Shown here piece after piece: positions 7,812 to 16,100 of a stretch of 18,981 nt of DNA. Source of the stretch: Sterolibacterium sp964521075 (GTDB lineage Bacteria > Pseudomonadota > Gammaproteobacteria > Burkholderiales > Rhodocyclaceae). Each line of letters starts with the position of its first letter. Positions within the stretch are counted from its first letter, which is position 1. The notes beneath the pieces are model-generated. The model was not told where the DNA came from and made no database searches. It was given only the letters and a program-made list of their open reading frames with translations. The position numbers and the translations under genes are program-made. The stretch is taken from assembly GCA_964521075.1 (NCBI GenBank), contig CAZFPI010000050.1, positions 1-18,981 of the forward strand. Reading direction: 5' to 3'.

Positions 7812-7901
7812 GGGGGGGCATCTCGGTGGCCGCAAGGCGGCTCGAAGGGGGGCAGGCGGCGGTGTGTTTCGGGAGGCCGGGTTTAGGGTTAGGGTTAGTG
7901 T

Positions 7902-9104
7902 TTATTCGGTACGCAAGGCTTCGACGGCATCCATGCGCGCGGCGCGACGGGCGGGGAGCACGCCGGCCAGCAGGCCGATGACAACGGCGATACCTTCGGC
8001 CAGGGCGACGAATTCCAGCGGGGTGTGTACTGGCAGGGCGGGGAGTGTGGCATGGATGACTTGCGCCAGCCCGAAGCCGACGGCGAGTCCGAACAGGCCG
8101 CCAATGGCCGAGAGGACGACGGCTTCGCCGAGGAAGATGCCGAGGATGGTGCGACGTGGCGCGCCCAGCGCGACGAGCAGGCCGATTTCGCTGGTGCGTT
8201 CAGTGACGGCGATGGTCATGATGGTAACAATGCCCACACCGCCTACCAGCAGGGATATGCTGCCCAGCGCGCCGACGGCCATGGTCAGGATATTGAGGAT
8301 TTTGGAGAGCGAGCGCAGCATGTCGGCCTGGGTGATGAGCGTGAAATCTTCGCGGCCATGCCGCGCCTTGAGGACGGATTTCACGGTGGCGGTGACGGAT
8401 TCGACGGGGGCATTTTCGGCATAAGCCACCCGGATTTCTGCGAGGCCATCGCGGTTGTAGAGTTCGAGCGCGCGTTCGGCAGGGATGAAGAGGGTGTCAT
8501 CTACATCGACGCCTAGCACCTGTCCGCGTGCTTCCAGTACGCCGATGACGGTGAATTGCATGCCGCTGACCCGGATGCGAAGGCCGAGCGGATTGGTTTC
8601 GCCGAACAGTTCTTTTTTGAGTTTCGCACCGAGCACCGCCAGGGAGCGCGCGCTGCCAATTTCGTCATCCGGCAGGAACTGGCCGCTTCGTACGGATATG
8701 GTGACGACTTTGGGCATGTTGGCCCCGACACCATAGAGCGTGGTGCGACGCACCCGGCCGTTGCCGTTGACTTCGGAGTTGCCCCAGAGCCAGGGCGTGA
8801 CGGCCAGGACATTGGGACGATGTTCCAGGGCACGGGCGTCTTCGAGTGTCAGCGGGCGGACGGAGGAGGGAATGCCGCTGGTGTGCTGGCCACCGGTTTT
8901 GGTTTTGCCCGGGGAGATGAAGATGGTGTTTGTCCCGAACTGGGTGAATTCGCCCAGAACGAAGCGGTGAATCCCTTCGCCGATCGAGGTGAGCAGGATT
9001 ACGGCGGCGATGCCGACGGCAATCCCCAGCAGAGTGAGGAAGCTGCGAAGCCGCTGTGCGGTGATCGCACGCATGGCCAAAAGAATGCTGTCGGCGATTC
9101 GCAT
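7902..9104 (-). CDS. ABC transporter permease, MacB/FtsX type (second of pair)
   Basis: A 400-residue inner-membrane permease with the MacB layout. There is one N-terminal membrane segment (FLTLLGIAVGIAAVILLTSI, about residues 21-40), a periplasmic MacB_PCD-like domain (about 45-270), and three C-terminal membrane segments forming the FtsX domain, including VTERTSEIGLLVALGAPRR. Unlike MacB it carries no ATPase domain; that is a separate gene two positions upstream. It starts 8 bp after the stop of a paralogous permease, and the two are of nearly equal length, so they probably form a heterodimer. It ends the four-gene export operon. The substrate is unknown. Confidence 0.92.
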   Translation of the reverse strand: MRIADSILLAMRAITAQRLRSFLTLLGIAVGIAAVILLTSIGEGIHRFVLGEFTQFGTNTIFISPGKTKTGGQHTSGIPSSVRPLTLEDARALEHRPNVLAVTPWLWGNSEVNGNGRVRRTTLYGVGANMPKVVTISVRSGQFLPDDEIGSARSLAVLGAKLKKELFGETNPLGLRIRVSGMQFTVIGVLEARGQVLGVDVDDTLFIPAERALELYNRDGLAEIRVAYAENAPVESVTATVKSVLKARHGREDFTLITQADMLRSLSKILNILTMAVGALGSISLLVGGVGIVTIMTIAVTERTSEIGLLVALGAPRRTILGIFLGEAVVLSAIGGLFGLAVGFGLAQVIHATLPALPVHTPLEFVALAEGIAVVIGLLAGVLPARRAARMDAVEALRTE

Positions 9105-9112
9105 GGCGGCTC

Positions 9113-10321
9113 TCAGTGCTTGGCCAGGGCCGTGACGGGATCGAGCGAGGCGGCATTGCGCGCCGGGGCGACACCGAAAAGAATGCCTGTGACCAGGGCG
9201 GTTCCCAGACCGGCCAGCACGGCCCAGTCGGGCGGGTAGGCCGGGAAGCTGGGGTAGCGGTAGCGGATGATGGCTGCGCCGAGCAGGCCCAGAAGGTAGC
9301 CTGCGACGGCTCCTCCCACGGAGAGGATGCCCGCTTCGGTCAGGAAGGCCAGTTCAATGTTGCGTTTTGTCGCGCCCAATGCCTTGAGCAGGCCGATTTC
9401 GGATGTTCGCTGAACGACGGAAACGAGCATGACGTTCATGACGAGGATGCCGGAGACGGCCAGGCTGATGGCGGAAATCCCGGCAACGCCTAGCGTCAGT
9501 GCTGTCAGGAGACGGTCGAAAGTGTGCAAAACGGCATCCTGGGTGATGGCGGTGACATCGAGCTCGCCTTCGTGACGCTGCTTGATGATGTCTTGCGCTT
9601 CGGTTTTTGCCCGTTCGATGGCTTCGCGCCCCTTGGCTTCGACGAAGATGCGGAACAGCGTATTGCTGTTGAGCATGGATTGTGCGAGGGCGACGGGGAT
9701 CATGACGATTTCGTCGGTGTTGGTTCCGAGAGATTGCCCGCTGGGGGCGAAGACGCCGACGACGCGAAAGCGTCTGCCTCCGATGCGGACAAGACGGCCG
9801 ATGGCAGGCTGGTGGCCGAAGAGTTCGGTGCGGATCGTTGCGCCGATGACGACTTCGGGGAGGCCGCGTGACCAGTCTTCAGCTGTCAGGAAACGCCCTT
9901 GCGCCAGGGTGAGGGGGCGTATCTGGACGTATTCGGTTGTCGTGCCGAATACCAGGGTTTCGCGCAGTTTTCCTTCGACGCCGATTTCGGTGTTGCCGAT
10001 GGCCAGGGGGGCTACACGAAGGATGGCCGGGGCGCGCAGCAGGGCTTGGGCATCGGCAATGGTCAGGTCGCGGGGGGTTCCCGAGATGACGTTGGCGGGA
10101 TTGAAGCCGCCTGTCCCCGTCCGGCCTGGCATGACGATGATGAGGTTGGTTCCCAGGGAGGAGAACTCGTGCAGGATGTAACGGCGCGCGCCATCGCCCA
10201 GGGCGGTGAGCGTGACGACAGCGGCTACGCCGATCGAGATGGCCAACACCAGCAGGGATGTACGCAGAGGGCTGCCCAGGGCCGCATCGCGGGCGAAACG
10301 GATGAGGTCGGGCGTTCGCAT
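9113..10321 (-). CDS. ABC transporter permease, MacB/FtsX type (first of pair)
   Basis: A 402-residue permease paralogous to the next gene. It has an N-terminal membrane segment (SLLVLAISIGVAAVVTLTAL region), a periplasmic domain with GTNLIIVMPGRTGTGGFNP, and three C-terminal membrane segments with the family signature VVQRTSEIGLLKALGATKR. It starts 3 bp after the ATPase stop and probably depends on translational coupling. With the ATPase, adaptor and sister permease it makes a tripartite-type exporter (MacAB-like), moving a periplasmic or membrane-embedded compound outward. No TolC-like outer-membrane channel gene is in the window. The substrate could be a lipid, peptide or drug; nothing in the sequence decides this. 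Confidence 0.92.
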   Translation of the reverse strand: MRTPDLIRFARDAALGSPLRTSLLVLAISIGVAAVVTLTALGDGARRYILHEFSSLGTNLIIVMPGRTGTGGFNPANVISGTPRDLTIADAQALLRAPAILRVAPLAIGNTEIGVEGKLRETLVFGTTTEYVQIRPLTLAQGRFLTAEDWSRGLPEVVIGATIRTELFGHQPAIGRLVRIGGRRFRVVGVFAPSGQSLGTNTDEIVMIPVALAQSMLNSNTLFRIFVEAKGREAIERAKTEAQDIIKQRHEGELDVTAITQDAVLHTFDRLLTALTLGVAGISAISLAVSGILVMNVMLVSVVQRTSEIGLLKALGATKRNIELAFLTEAGILSVGGAVAGYLLGLLGAAIIRYRYPSFPAYPPDWAVLAGLGTALVTGILFGVAPARNAASLDPVTALAKH

Positions 10322-10324
10322 CGG

Positions 10325-11038
10325 TCAGGCAGTTACAGGGGCCGGGGCGGGTTCTGCCGCGCTGTCCAGTTTCAGGCGGCCATCTTCCATGCGTAGCTGG
10401 CGGCGGGCGCGGTTGCCCAGGGCGATGTCGTGCGTCACGACGATCAGGGTGACGCCCTGACTGTTGAGTTCTTCTAGCAGGCGCATGACTTCTTCACCGG
10501 TGGCCCGGTCGAGATTGCCGGTGGGCTCGTCTGCCAGGATCATGGCGGGTTGCATGACCAGGGCGCGCGCAATGGCGACACGCTGGCGTTGCCCGCCGGA
10601 GAGTTCGTTGGGGCGGTGATGGGCGCGTTGCTCCAGGCCGTATTCTTTGAGTGCTTTGGCCACACGGAGGGCTCGCTCTTTCGGGGCGATGCCGGCCAGG
10701 GTCATCGGCAGGGCAATGTTTTCCGCTGCGGTGAGCCGGGGGACGAGGTGGAAACTCTGGAAGACGAAACCGATGCGTTCGCTGCGTACCCGGGCTTGTT
10801 CTTCGGCGGTCAGGGTGGTGACATCGCGCCCTTCGAGGCGGTAGGTTCCGGCATCCGGGCGGTCCAGCAGGCCCAGCAGATTGAGCAGGGTGGATTTTCC
10901 GGAGCCGGAGGGGCCCATCACGGCGACGTATTCACCAGTCCGGATGCTGACATTCAGCTCGTGGAGGGCGTGAACCTTGCTGTCGCCCAGGTGGAAGACG
11001 CGCTCAATGCCCGAGAGCTCGATGAGGGGGGAGGTCAT
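10325..11038 (-). CDS. ABC transporter ATP-binding protein, MacB/LolD type
   Basis: A 237-residue cytoplasmic ATPase for the neighbouring permeases. Walker A GPSGSGKST is at 42-50, the Q-loop in FVFQSFHLVPRLTA at about 91-104, the signature LSGGQ at 146-150, Walker B MILADE at 166-171 followed by PTGNLD, and the switch histidine at 203. The order and spacing are those of the LolD/MacB/FtsE class. I chose ATG 11038, where the family's usual N-terminus (LIELSGIERVF) begins; the longer reading frame to 11098 would overlap the adaptor. It lies 13 bp after the adaptor stop and 3 bp before the first permease. A proline/alanine-rich tail (EPAPAPVTA) is atypical but minor. Confidence 0.95.
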   Translation of the reverse strand: MTSPLIELSGIERVFHLGDSKVHALHELNVSIRTGEYVAVMGPSGSGKSTLLNLLGLLDRPDAGTYRLEGRDVTTLTAEEQARVRSERIGFVFQSFHLVPRLTAAENIALPMTLAGIAPKERALRVAKALKEYGLEQRAHHRPNELSGGQRQRVAIARALVMQPAMILADEPTGNLDRATGEEVMRLLEELNSQGVTLIVVTHDIALGNRARRQLRMEDGRLKLDSAAEPAPAPVTA

Positions 11039-11051
11039 GAGGGCTCGGTAT

Positions 11052-12245
11052 TTACTTTGTGGCCGGGGCCGCCTGAGGGGCAGCGGCAGGCGTGTCATCG
11101 ATAAAGTGCGCTCCTGCTTTAACCCCTTCGCGTTCGAGTGAAGTCACTACCTTGTCGCCAGCCGCCAGGCCTTCGAGGACTTCCGTGTATTCCCAGTTGG
11201 ACAGGCCGGTTTTCAGCTGGCGTTCTTCCAGTGTGCCATTGGCACCGGCGACCAGCACACGATTGCCTTCGAGCAGGGCTGATGTGGGGACGCGAATGAC
11301 CTTTTCGCGTACCGCGAGGATGATTTCGACGTTAGCCGTGAAGCCGACCAGCAGGCGTTCGATACTGGCGGCGTCATCGAAGACGGCTTCGATATCCACG
11401 GTGCGCGACTGCTTTTCGATAGCCAGCACATAGGGGGCGACGCGCTTGATGTGGCCGGGGAAGTTCTTTTTCGGCAGGGCATCCAGTGTGATGCGGACAG
11501 GTTGGCCTTCATGGATCTTCGGGGCGTCGACTTCATCCATCGGGGCCTTGATGTAGAGGCAGGATTCGTCGAAGAGGTCGATGGCGGGGGGCGTCATGAT
11601 GCCCGGGGGGGAGGGTGTCGAGTATTCACCAATTTCGCCGGTGATCTTGGCTACCGTGCCATTGAAGGGTGCGTACAGGGAGGTGCGGCCTTGCTCGACC
11701 CGGGTGACGTTGACCTGGGCCTGGGCCTGGGCAACCCGCGCCTTGGCTGCATCGCAGCTGGCCCGGCGTGCTTCGGCCTCGGCGTGGGCTGCGTCTTTGC
11801 GGGAGCCGGAGACGTAGTTCTGGGCGTGCAGCAGGTCAAGGCGTTGCGCTTCGCGCTCGGCATTGGCCGCGACGGTGCAGGCTTCGGTAATCCCCTGGCG
11901 GGCGGTGTCTACCTGGGCGCGTGCCAGGGCGTTCTGGGCCATCTGGTCATCATTCCAGAGCTTCATCAGCAGCTGGCCTTTGGTCACGCGGTCGCCTTCC
12001 TTGACTGGCAGCTGTTCGATGCGCCCGCCCAGTAGCGTGGAGAGCTTGGTGCGCTGACAGGATTCCACGGTTCCGGCGCGAGTGTTGGCGATCGAGGATT
12101 CGACCTTGCCAGTTCCTACTTCAGTGAAAACGACGGATACCGGCTTGGGCTGGGAGAACCACCACCATCCTCCTGCACCTGCTCCTGCGATGACGAGCCC
12201 GACCAGCAGGCGACCGGCAATGCTTGATGTTTTTGAACTTGTCAT
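11052..12245 (-). CDS. Periplasmic adaptor (membrane fusion) protein, MacA/HlyD-like
   Basis: A 397-residue adaptor linking the inner-membrane ABC transporter to an outer-membrane channel. Residues about 11-31 are a single membrane anchor ending in GGWWWF. A lipoyl-half motif (GGRIEQLPVKEGDRVTKGQLL) follows, then an alanine-rich coiled-coil hairpin (about 100-190), the second lipoyl half (TSLYAPFNGTVAKI), and beta-barrel and membrane-proximal domains. The tail is alanine/proline rich. It has several cysteines unusual for adaptors, including in VESCQRT, ITEACTV and DESCLYIK. It is the first gene of the exporter operon, 113 bp after the chemoreceptor stop. The ATG at 12245 lacks a strong ribosome site. 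Confidence 0.92.
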   Translation of the reverse strand: MTSSKTSSIAGRLLVGLVIAGAGAGGWWWFSQPKPVSVVFTEVGTGKVESSIANTRAGTVESCQRTKLSTLLGGRIEQLPVKEGDRVTKGQLLMKLWNDDQMAQNALARAQVDTARQGITEACTVAANAEREAQRLDLLHAQNYVSGSRKDAAHAEAEARRASCDAAKARVAQAQAQVNVTRVEQGRTSLYAPFNGTVAKITGEIGEYSTPSPPGIMTPPAIDLFDESCLYIKAPMDEVDAPKIHEGQPVRITLDALPKKNFPGHIKRVAPYVLAIEKQSRTVDIEAVFDDAASIERLLVGFTANVEIILAVREKVIRVPTSALLEGNRVLVAGANGTLEERQLKTGLSNWEYTEVLEGLAAGDKVVTSLEREGVKAGAHFIDDTPAAAPQAAPATK

Positions 12246-12358
12246 GATCGGAAAACGTTTAAGCCTGGTCCGGGGTAATGTTGCTTCCCGGGTCAGGCGC
12301 GAGTTGAACGGAAAGGGGGGATCATACCGCGTTGATGTTCATGATGCCCGGGAGCTAT
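12246..12358 (-). other. Chemoreceptor-adaptor intergenic gap
   Basis: This 113-bp gap separates the chemoreceptor stop from the exporter operon. I see GC-rich palindromic CCCGGG segments but no hairpin followed by a T-run, and no convincing promoter pair. A separate promoter for the exporter is likely from the spacing but is not demonstrated by the sequence. Confidence 0.35.
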
Positions 12359-13957
12359 TTATATCTGATACCGCTTGACAGCATCATTGACGCGAATGGC
12401 CAGTTGTTCCAGGGCCTGGGTGCTTTGTGTGGTATCGGAAACCGTTCTGCGGGCTTCTTCGGAGATGTTGGCGATACGCTGGAACTGCTCGGAGATGTAG
12501 GTCGTGGCCGAGCTTTGCTCGCGGATGGCCGAGGCAATTTCCGAAACCGTGAATACGACCTTGTCGGAGCTTTCGCGGATGCCGGACAGGGCATTGATGG
12601 CGGTGCTGGCCCGGCCCACACCGTCTTCGACGCGTTCGACCACGATCTGCATGGTGGTCACGGCGGAAGAGGCCGATTGCTGGATCGACTGGATCAGGCC
12701 GGAAATTTCCTGGGTGGAGACTGCCGTGCGTTCGGCCAGTTTGCGGACTTCATCGGCCACGACGGCGAACCCACGGCCCTGCTCGCCTGCCCGGGCCGCT
12801 TCGATGGCAGCATTGAGGGCCAGCAGATTGGTCTGGTCGGCCACTTCACGGATGACGCCGACGACCGAGGAGATACTGGCGATCTGGCTGCGAAGTTCGT
12901 TGATGCCGCCTGCTGCGGAGTGCACCGTGTCGGCGATGGAGCGTATCTGTTCGATTGTGTTCTGGATGACTTCGCCACCCGCAGAGGCCTGATGGCCGGA
13001 TTCGCGGGAAAGCGTTTCTGCCTGTTCGGTTTGTGATGCAACATGGTTGATGCTGACGGTGACCTGTTGCACGGTGGAGGAAACCGTCGAGGAAGATTCG
13101 CTGGTTTTTTCGGAGATGCTCTGGATTTCTCGGGTGGCGCGATTCAGGCCGCTTGTGGCATCGCTTAGCGTGGCCATGGAGCCTGCAATCTCGCGCAGGC
13201 TGGCCTGCACGGTGTCGAGCAGGCTGTTGAAGGCCATGACAGCGACGCCGACTTCATCCTGGGACTTCACCTTGACCCGCTGACGGAAATCCAGGTTGGT
13301 GGCCACGTTTTTCATCGCCTTGGTCATTTCGTTGAGCGAGCCCATGACCGAGCGATGCAGCATGATGCCCATCAGGGCGACGATGGCTGCGGCGACAACG
13401 ATAACGATGCCATAAACGGAGATGGAGCGTGCGCTGTTGCTGGCGACCTGCTCTCGTAGAAGTTTCTGGTTGTCGATCAGGCGCATTTGCGACTTGTCGA
13501 GAAACTCCGAGAATTCTTTTTCGGCAGGGATGACCTTGGTATAGAGGGCCAGTTGGGCAAGGTCTTTTTTGTCAGCGACGGCCAGGACGCCTTCGATGGC
13601 TTGTCCGTATTTTTCAGCGATCGGGGTGAGTGCCTTGGCGTCACCTTCTGATCCAGGAATCTGGTTGAAGGAGGCAATGGCTGCCTTGAGCGCGGTTTGG
13701 GTGCTGGTGACCTTCTGGGAAAACGCCTTGCGTAAATCCGCGTCTTCTTCCATCAGCAAGGCGAGCAATATCGCGCGGGTTTCCTTGAACTGGTCGCTCA
13801 CCCGGCTCATGGCGATCAGCGATGGGACGGATCGTTCGTTGACTTCCTCGAAGTGGCTTTTCAGCCCCTTGAGCTGGAAGACTCCGTAAACTCCGGACCC
13901 GATCAGGGCCAGCAGGCTGACCGCGACCAGGATGGTTAGACGTTTTCCAATCGACAT
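12359..13957 (-). CDS. Methyl-accepting chemotaxis protein with four-helix-bundle-type sensor
   Basis: A 532-residue transmembrane chemoreceptor. TM1 is at about 7-29, a mostly helical periplasmic sensor of about 150 residues resembling 4HB_MCP follows, TM2 is at about 179-200, and HAMP at about 201-254. The cytoplasmic hairpin has the highly conserved tip EVADQTNLLALNAAIEAARA to VVADEVRKLAERT (about 371-411), which binds CheA/CheW. The C-terminus (VKRYQI) lacks a CheR-binding NWETF-type pentapeptide. GGAG 8 bases before ATG 13957 fixes the start. It lies 85 bp behind a phosphate-type binding protein, hinting that the ligand may relate to it. The ligand itself is unknown. Confidence 0.95.
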   Translation of the reverse strand: MSIGKRLTILVAVSLLALIGSGVYGVFQLKGLKSHFEEVNERSVPSLIAMSRVSDQFKETRAILLALLMEEDADLRKAFSQKVTSTQTALKAAIASFNQIPGSEGDAKALTPIAEKYGQAIEGVLAVADKKDLAQLALYTKVIPAEKEFSEFLDKSQMRLIDNQKLLREQVASNSARSISVYGIVIVVAAAIVALMGIMLHRSVMGSLNEMTKAMKNVATNLDFRQRVKVKSQDEVGVAVMAFNSLLDTVQASLREIAGSMATLSDATSGLNRATREIQSISEKTSESSSTVSSTVQQVTVSINHVASQTEQAETLSRESGHQASAGGEVIQNTIEQIRSIADTVHSAAGGINELRSQIASISSVVGVIREVADQTNLLALNAAIEAARAGEQGRGFAVVADEVRKLAERTAVSTQEISGLIQSIQQSASSAVTTMQIVVERVEDGVGRASTAINALSGIRESSDKVVFTVSEIASAIREQSSATTYISEQFQRIANISEEARRTVSDTTQSTQALEQLAIRVNDAVKRYQI

Positions 13958-14042
13958 GATGATATCTCCAGCGTATCCGGCAGGTGGCCAGGAAACGGAT
14001 CAACGATTCAACGATTCAATGTATCGCCAGGGTGGAATCCGT

Positions 14043-14447
14043 TCAAGGCGTAAGGATCACCTTGACCGAGCCATCGACAGCGGATTTGTCGATATAGCCG
14101 ATGCCGGTGGGGTTTGATGCGACGAATTTCTTTACTTCGGCATCGGAGGCAAATTCTTTCAGCGGTTGCGCCTTGCCCGTGAAGACGAGCTTGGCCCAGT
14201 AGGCTTTCAGTTGCGCGCCATCCTTGCCGGTGACCTTGTGGTAGAAGGCATCGCGTACCGGGTTGCCGTCCGGCAGGTCGATGCCGACGAGTTCATTGGA
14301 TTTCCCGAGGAAGATGCCGGAAACCTGTTCGGCCGTCAGTGAAGCCGCATTTTTCGGGTTGACGATGACGGCCACGGATTGGGCGAACACCGGGGCGGCC
14401 AGCAGGGCCAGCAGGCCTGCGCCAAGCGATTTCCCGAGGTTTTTCAT
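14043..14447 (-). CDS. Small periplasmic phosphate-type substrate-binding protein
   Basis: A 134-residue secreted protein. The signal peptide MKNLGKSLGAGLLALLAAPVFA is followed by QSVAVIVNPKNAASLTAEQVSGIFLGK, the motif typical of PstS-like/PBP_like domains. GIGYIDKSAVDGSVKVIL near the C-terminus also matches phosphate-binding proteins. At about 112 mature residues it is far shorter than PstS (over 300), so it is a single-domain relative. Ligand affinity for phosphate is inferred from family only. Two in-frame ATGs exist. The GGAG at 14457-14460 abuts the ATG at 14456 but is 9 bases from that at 14447, so the latter is the better start. It begins 24 bp after the porin stop. Confidence 0.88.
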   Translation of the reverse strand: MKNLGKSLGAGLLALLAAPVFAQSVAVIVNPKNAASLTAEQVSGIFLGKSNELVGIDLPDGNPVRDAFYHKVTGKDGAQLKAYWAKLVFTGKAQPLKEFASDAEVKKFVASNPTGIGYIDKSAVDGSVKVILTP

Positions 14448-14456
14448 GGTATTCAT

Positions 14457-14460
14457 CTCC
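14457..14460 (-). promoter_or_regulatory. Ribosome binding site deciding the binding-protein start
   Basis: GGAG on the minus strand lies immediately against ATG 14456 but 9 bases from the in-frame ATG 14447. The normal spacing selects 14447 and gives a signal peptide beginning MKNLGKS. Confidence 0.6.
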
Positions 14461-14471
14461 GGATCTGTTGA

Positions 14472-15857
14472 TCAGAACACGAAATCGAGCGCGAGGGTCA
14501 GCAGGTTGATCGTGCTGGCCGATGTTGTGAAGGCGGGAGCCTGATTGCTGCCGACGAGTTCGCTCGGGACGATGAAGAAGCCTTTGTTGGGAGAACTCAG
14601 GCTTCCGGGTTTGCGGATGCGGTCATACTGAAACTTGAGTGCCAGGTTCTTGTAGAAATCATAGCGTACTCCGAGCGTGAGGGTGCGCTGCTGTTGCCCC
14701 AGAGCCAGGGAGGCATCGGTGGAGTTGATTCCCCAGGCGGCCTGGTTCAGCTGCGCCAGCATGTCTGCGGGAAGAACGGCCGACAGGCTGGCGGGTACGG
14801 CGGCTCGGGGCTGGCGCGTGACGTCTGCCGAAATCCGGGATTTGACTTCGCTGAAGGAGGCATAGGGCGTGAGTTTTCCGAGACGGTAGCCTGCCAGTAC
14901 ATACCAGGCATCCAGATCGGGGTACATATTGCCGCCGCCACTGGAGCTGACGTATTCCGTTTGTGCGAGCCAGTCACCGGCATCGTAGGCGTATCCCAGG
15001 CTGAGCAGTTTGACCCGGATGCTATGGCGGCCGGCAATGGTGTTTTCCGGGTGGCCAAGCAATGCGCCGACCGAGGTTCCTCCCAGTGCTGCCTGGGGCT
15101 GGAAGAGCTGGTCGACCTGGTCCAGGGCTGCACTCTGGGCGTCGACACGGCTCTTGGCCAGACCCAGCCGGAAGGTGGAGGGGCCGTATTCGTAGGTCAG
15201 GTTGCCTAGTTTGGCGGAGCCTTGGGGCTGGATGATGTCCATCCCGCCGGGGACAGGCTTGGCGGTGCTTTCCTTCTGGCGGCCACCGGAGAGCTGAAGC
15301 CCCAGTCGCCCGCCGCCAAGCTCGAAGCGTGTGCCAAACTCGATGCCGTCGATGTGGGTGATCGGGTTGACGAAATAGACCTCAAGCGGCATGCGGACAG
15401 TAGTTTGTGCGTAGCCGACGTTGCGGTAGTCCGAAACCATGAACACCGGGGCGACCACACGGCCAGCCCGGACGTAGGTGTCTTGTGTGATCTGGTATTT
15501 GAGGTTGGCCCATTCAAACCGGGGCGAGTAGGAATTGTCGGCGCGATGGTCGGCGACGACTTGCACCGTTGCCGTCAGATCCTTGCCGATGCGGCCGGTT
15601 GCCTGAATGCCGGCCTTGGTGTCTACGCCGAAACTGATGGCCGAACTCCGGCCCGGGCCATTGGGTTGCAGGACTGTACTGGAAAAATCCGCTTGCCGGT
15701 TATTGCTATGGACAACGTCCAGCGTACCAAAGCCGCTGAGACGGAAATCCGATGTGTTCGAGGTGTCTGTAACCGGATCATCCGTTCCGGCACAGGCCGA
15801 ACCGGCAAGCAGCAAGCCAGCGGAATACAGGGCCGCTGTCAGTATTTTGTTTTTCAT
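14472..15857 (-). CDS. Outer-membrane porin-like beta-barrel protein
   Basis: A 461-residue secreted protein. The signal peptide (MKNKILTAALYSAGLLLAGSACA) ends in an A-C-A type signal peptidase I site. The mature part starts with DFRLSGFGTLDVVHSN, and alternating hydrophobic/polar strands run to a C-terminal LALDFVF with terminal Phe, the outer-membrane assembly signal. No exact porin subfamily or substrate is recognised. A longer reading frame begins at 15905, but ATG 15857 with GGGAG 10 bases upstream begins the signal peptide and is preferred. The cysteine near the cleavage site does not fit a good lipobox. Being upstream of the small binding protein, it may bring the same ligand into the periplasm. 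Confidence 0.85.
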   Translation of the reverse strand: MKNKILTAALYSAGLLLAGSACAGTDDPVTDTSNTSDFRLSGFGTLDVVHSNNRQADFSSTVLQPNGPGRSSAISFGVDTKAGIQATGRIGKDLTATVQVVADHRADNSYSPRFEWANLKYQITQDTYVRAGRVVAPVFMVSDYRNVGYAQTTVRMPLEVYFVNPITHIDGIEFGTRFELGGGRLGLQLSGGRQKESTAKPVPGGMDIIQPQGSAKLGNLTYEYGPSTFRLGLAKSRVDAQSAALDQVDQLFQPQAALGGTSVGALLGHPENTIAGRHSIRVKLLSLGYAYDAGDWLAQTEYVSSSGGGNMYPDLDAWYVLAGYRLGKLTPYASFSEVKSRISADVTRQPRAAVPASLSAVLPADMLAQLNQAAWGINSTDASLALGQQQRTLTLGVRYDFYKNLALKFQYDRIRKPGSLSSPNKGFFIVPSELVGSNQAPAFTTSASTINLLTLALDFVF

Positions 15858-15932
15858 TCCCTTGTTTCTCCCGGGGGCGGCTGGAAGGGGGGTCTTCCAA
15901 TGCACTTATCATTCAAGGCAGTTCGACTTCGG

Positions 15933-15961
15933 ACTATATCAACAGCGTTTAACTAAAGCAA
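15933..15961 (-). promoter_or_regulatory. Candidate sigma-70 promoter for the porin
   Basis: On the minus strand TTGCTT (15961-15956) and TATAGT (15938-15933) are separated by 17 bases. The -10 differs from consensus at one position; the -35 matches in its TTG and is otherwise weak. It lies about 75 bases before the porin ATG in an AT-rich patch within GC-rich surroundings. This is a pattern match only. Confidence 0.4.
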
Positions 15962-16071
15962 TGAAAACTGCCGCACTCCGGCGTGACTGGCGAGGGCTGG
16001 AACCCGGAAAGTCAACGCGCGCAATCCTGGTGCTCCGGTGGAATGTCTTTTCGGACGTCTTCGCCGGGATG

Positions 16072-16100
16072 GGGGAGTCAAGCGGGGAGTCAGGGAGTCA
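16072..16100. repeat. Three direct copies of GGGAGTCA
   Basis: The plus strand has GGGGAGTCA at 16072-16080, GGGGAGTCA at 16084-16092 and GGGAGTCA at 16093-16100. Read on the coding strand these are TGACTCCC units just after the proB stop and about 215-240 bases upstream of the porin start. They may be a binding site or only a local duplication. Confidence 0.6.

Noticed and set aside
7882..7900. Telomere-like TTAGGG run (about two and a half copies) between aroG and the permease
   Set aside because: It is too short and isolated in bacterial sequence to mean anything telomeric. It is most likely chance, though it lies in the intergenic gap.
10325..11098. Longer N-terminus of the ATPase from 11098
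   Set aside because: The extra residues are arginine/proline rich, overlap the end of the adaptor gene and do not fit the family. The ATG at 11038 matches the normal start.
14472..15857. Porin-like protein as a lipoprotein
   Set aside because: The cysteine near the signal-peptide end is preceded by GSA, not a Leu-type lipobox, and a normal signal peptidase I site follows.
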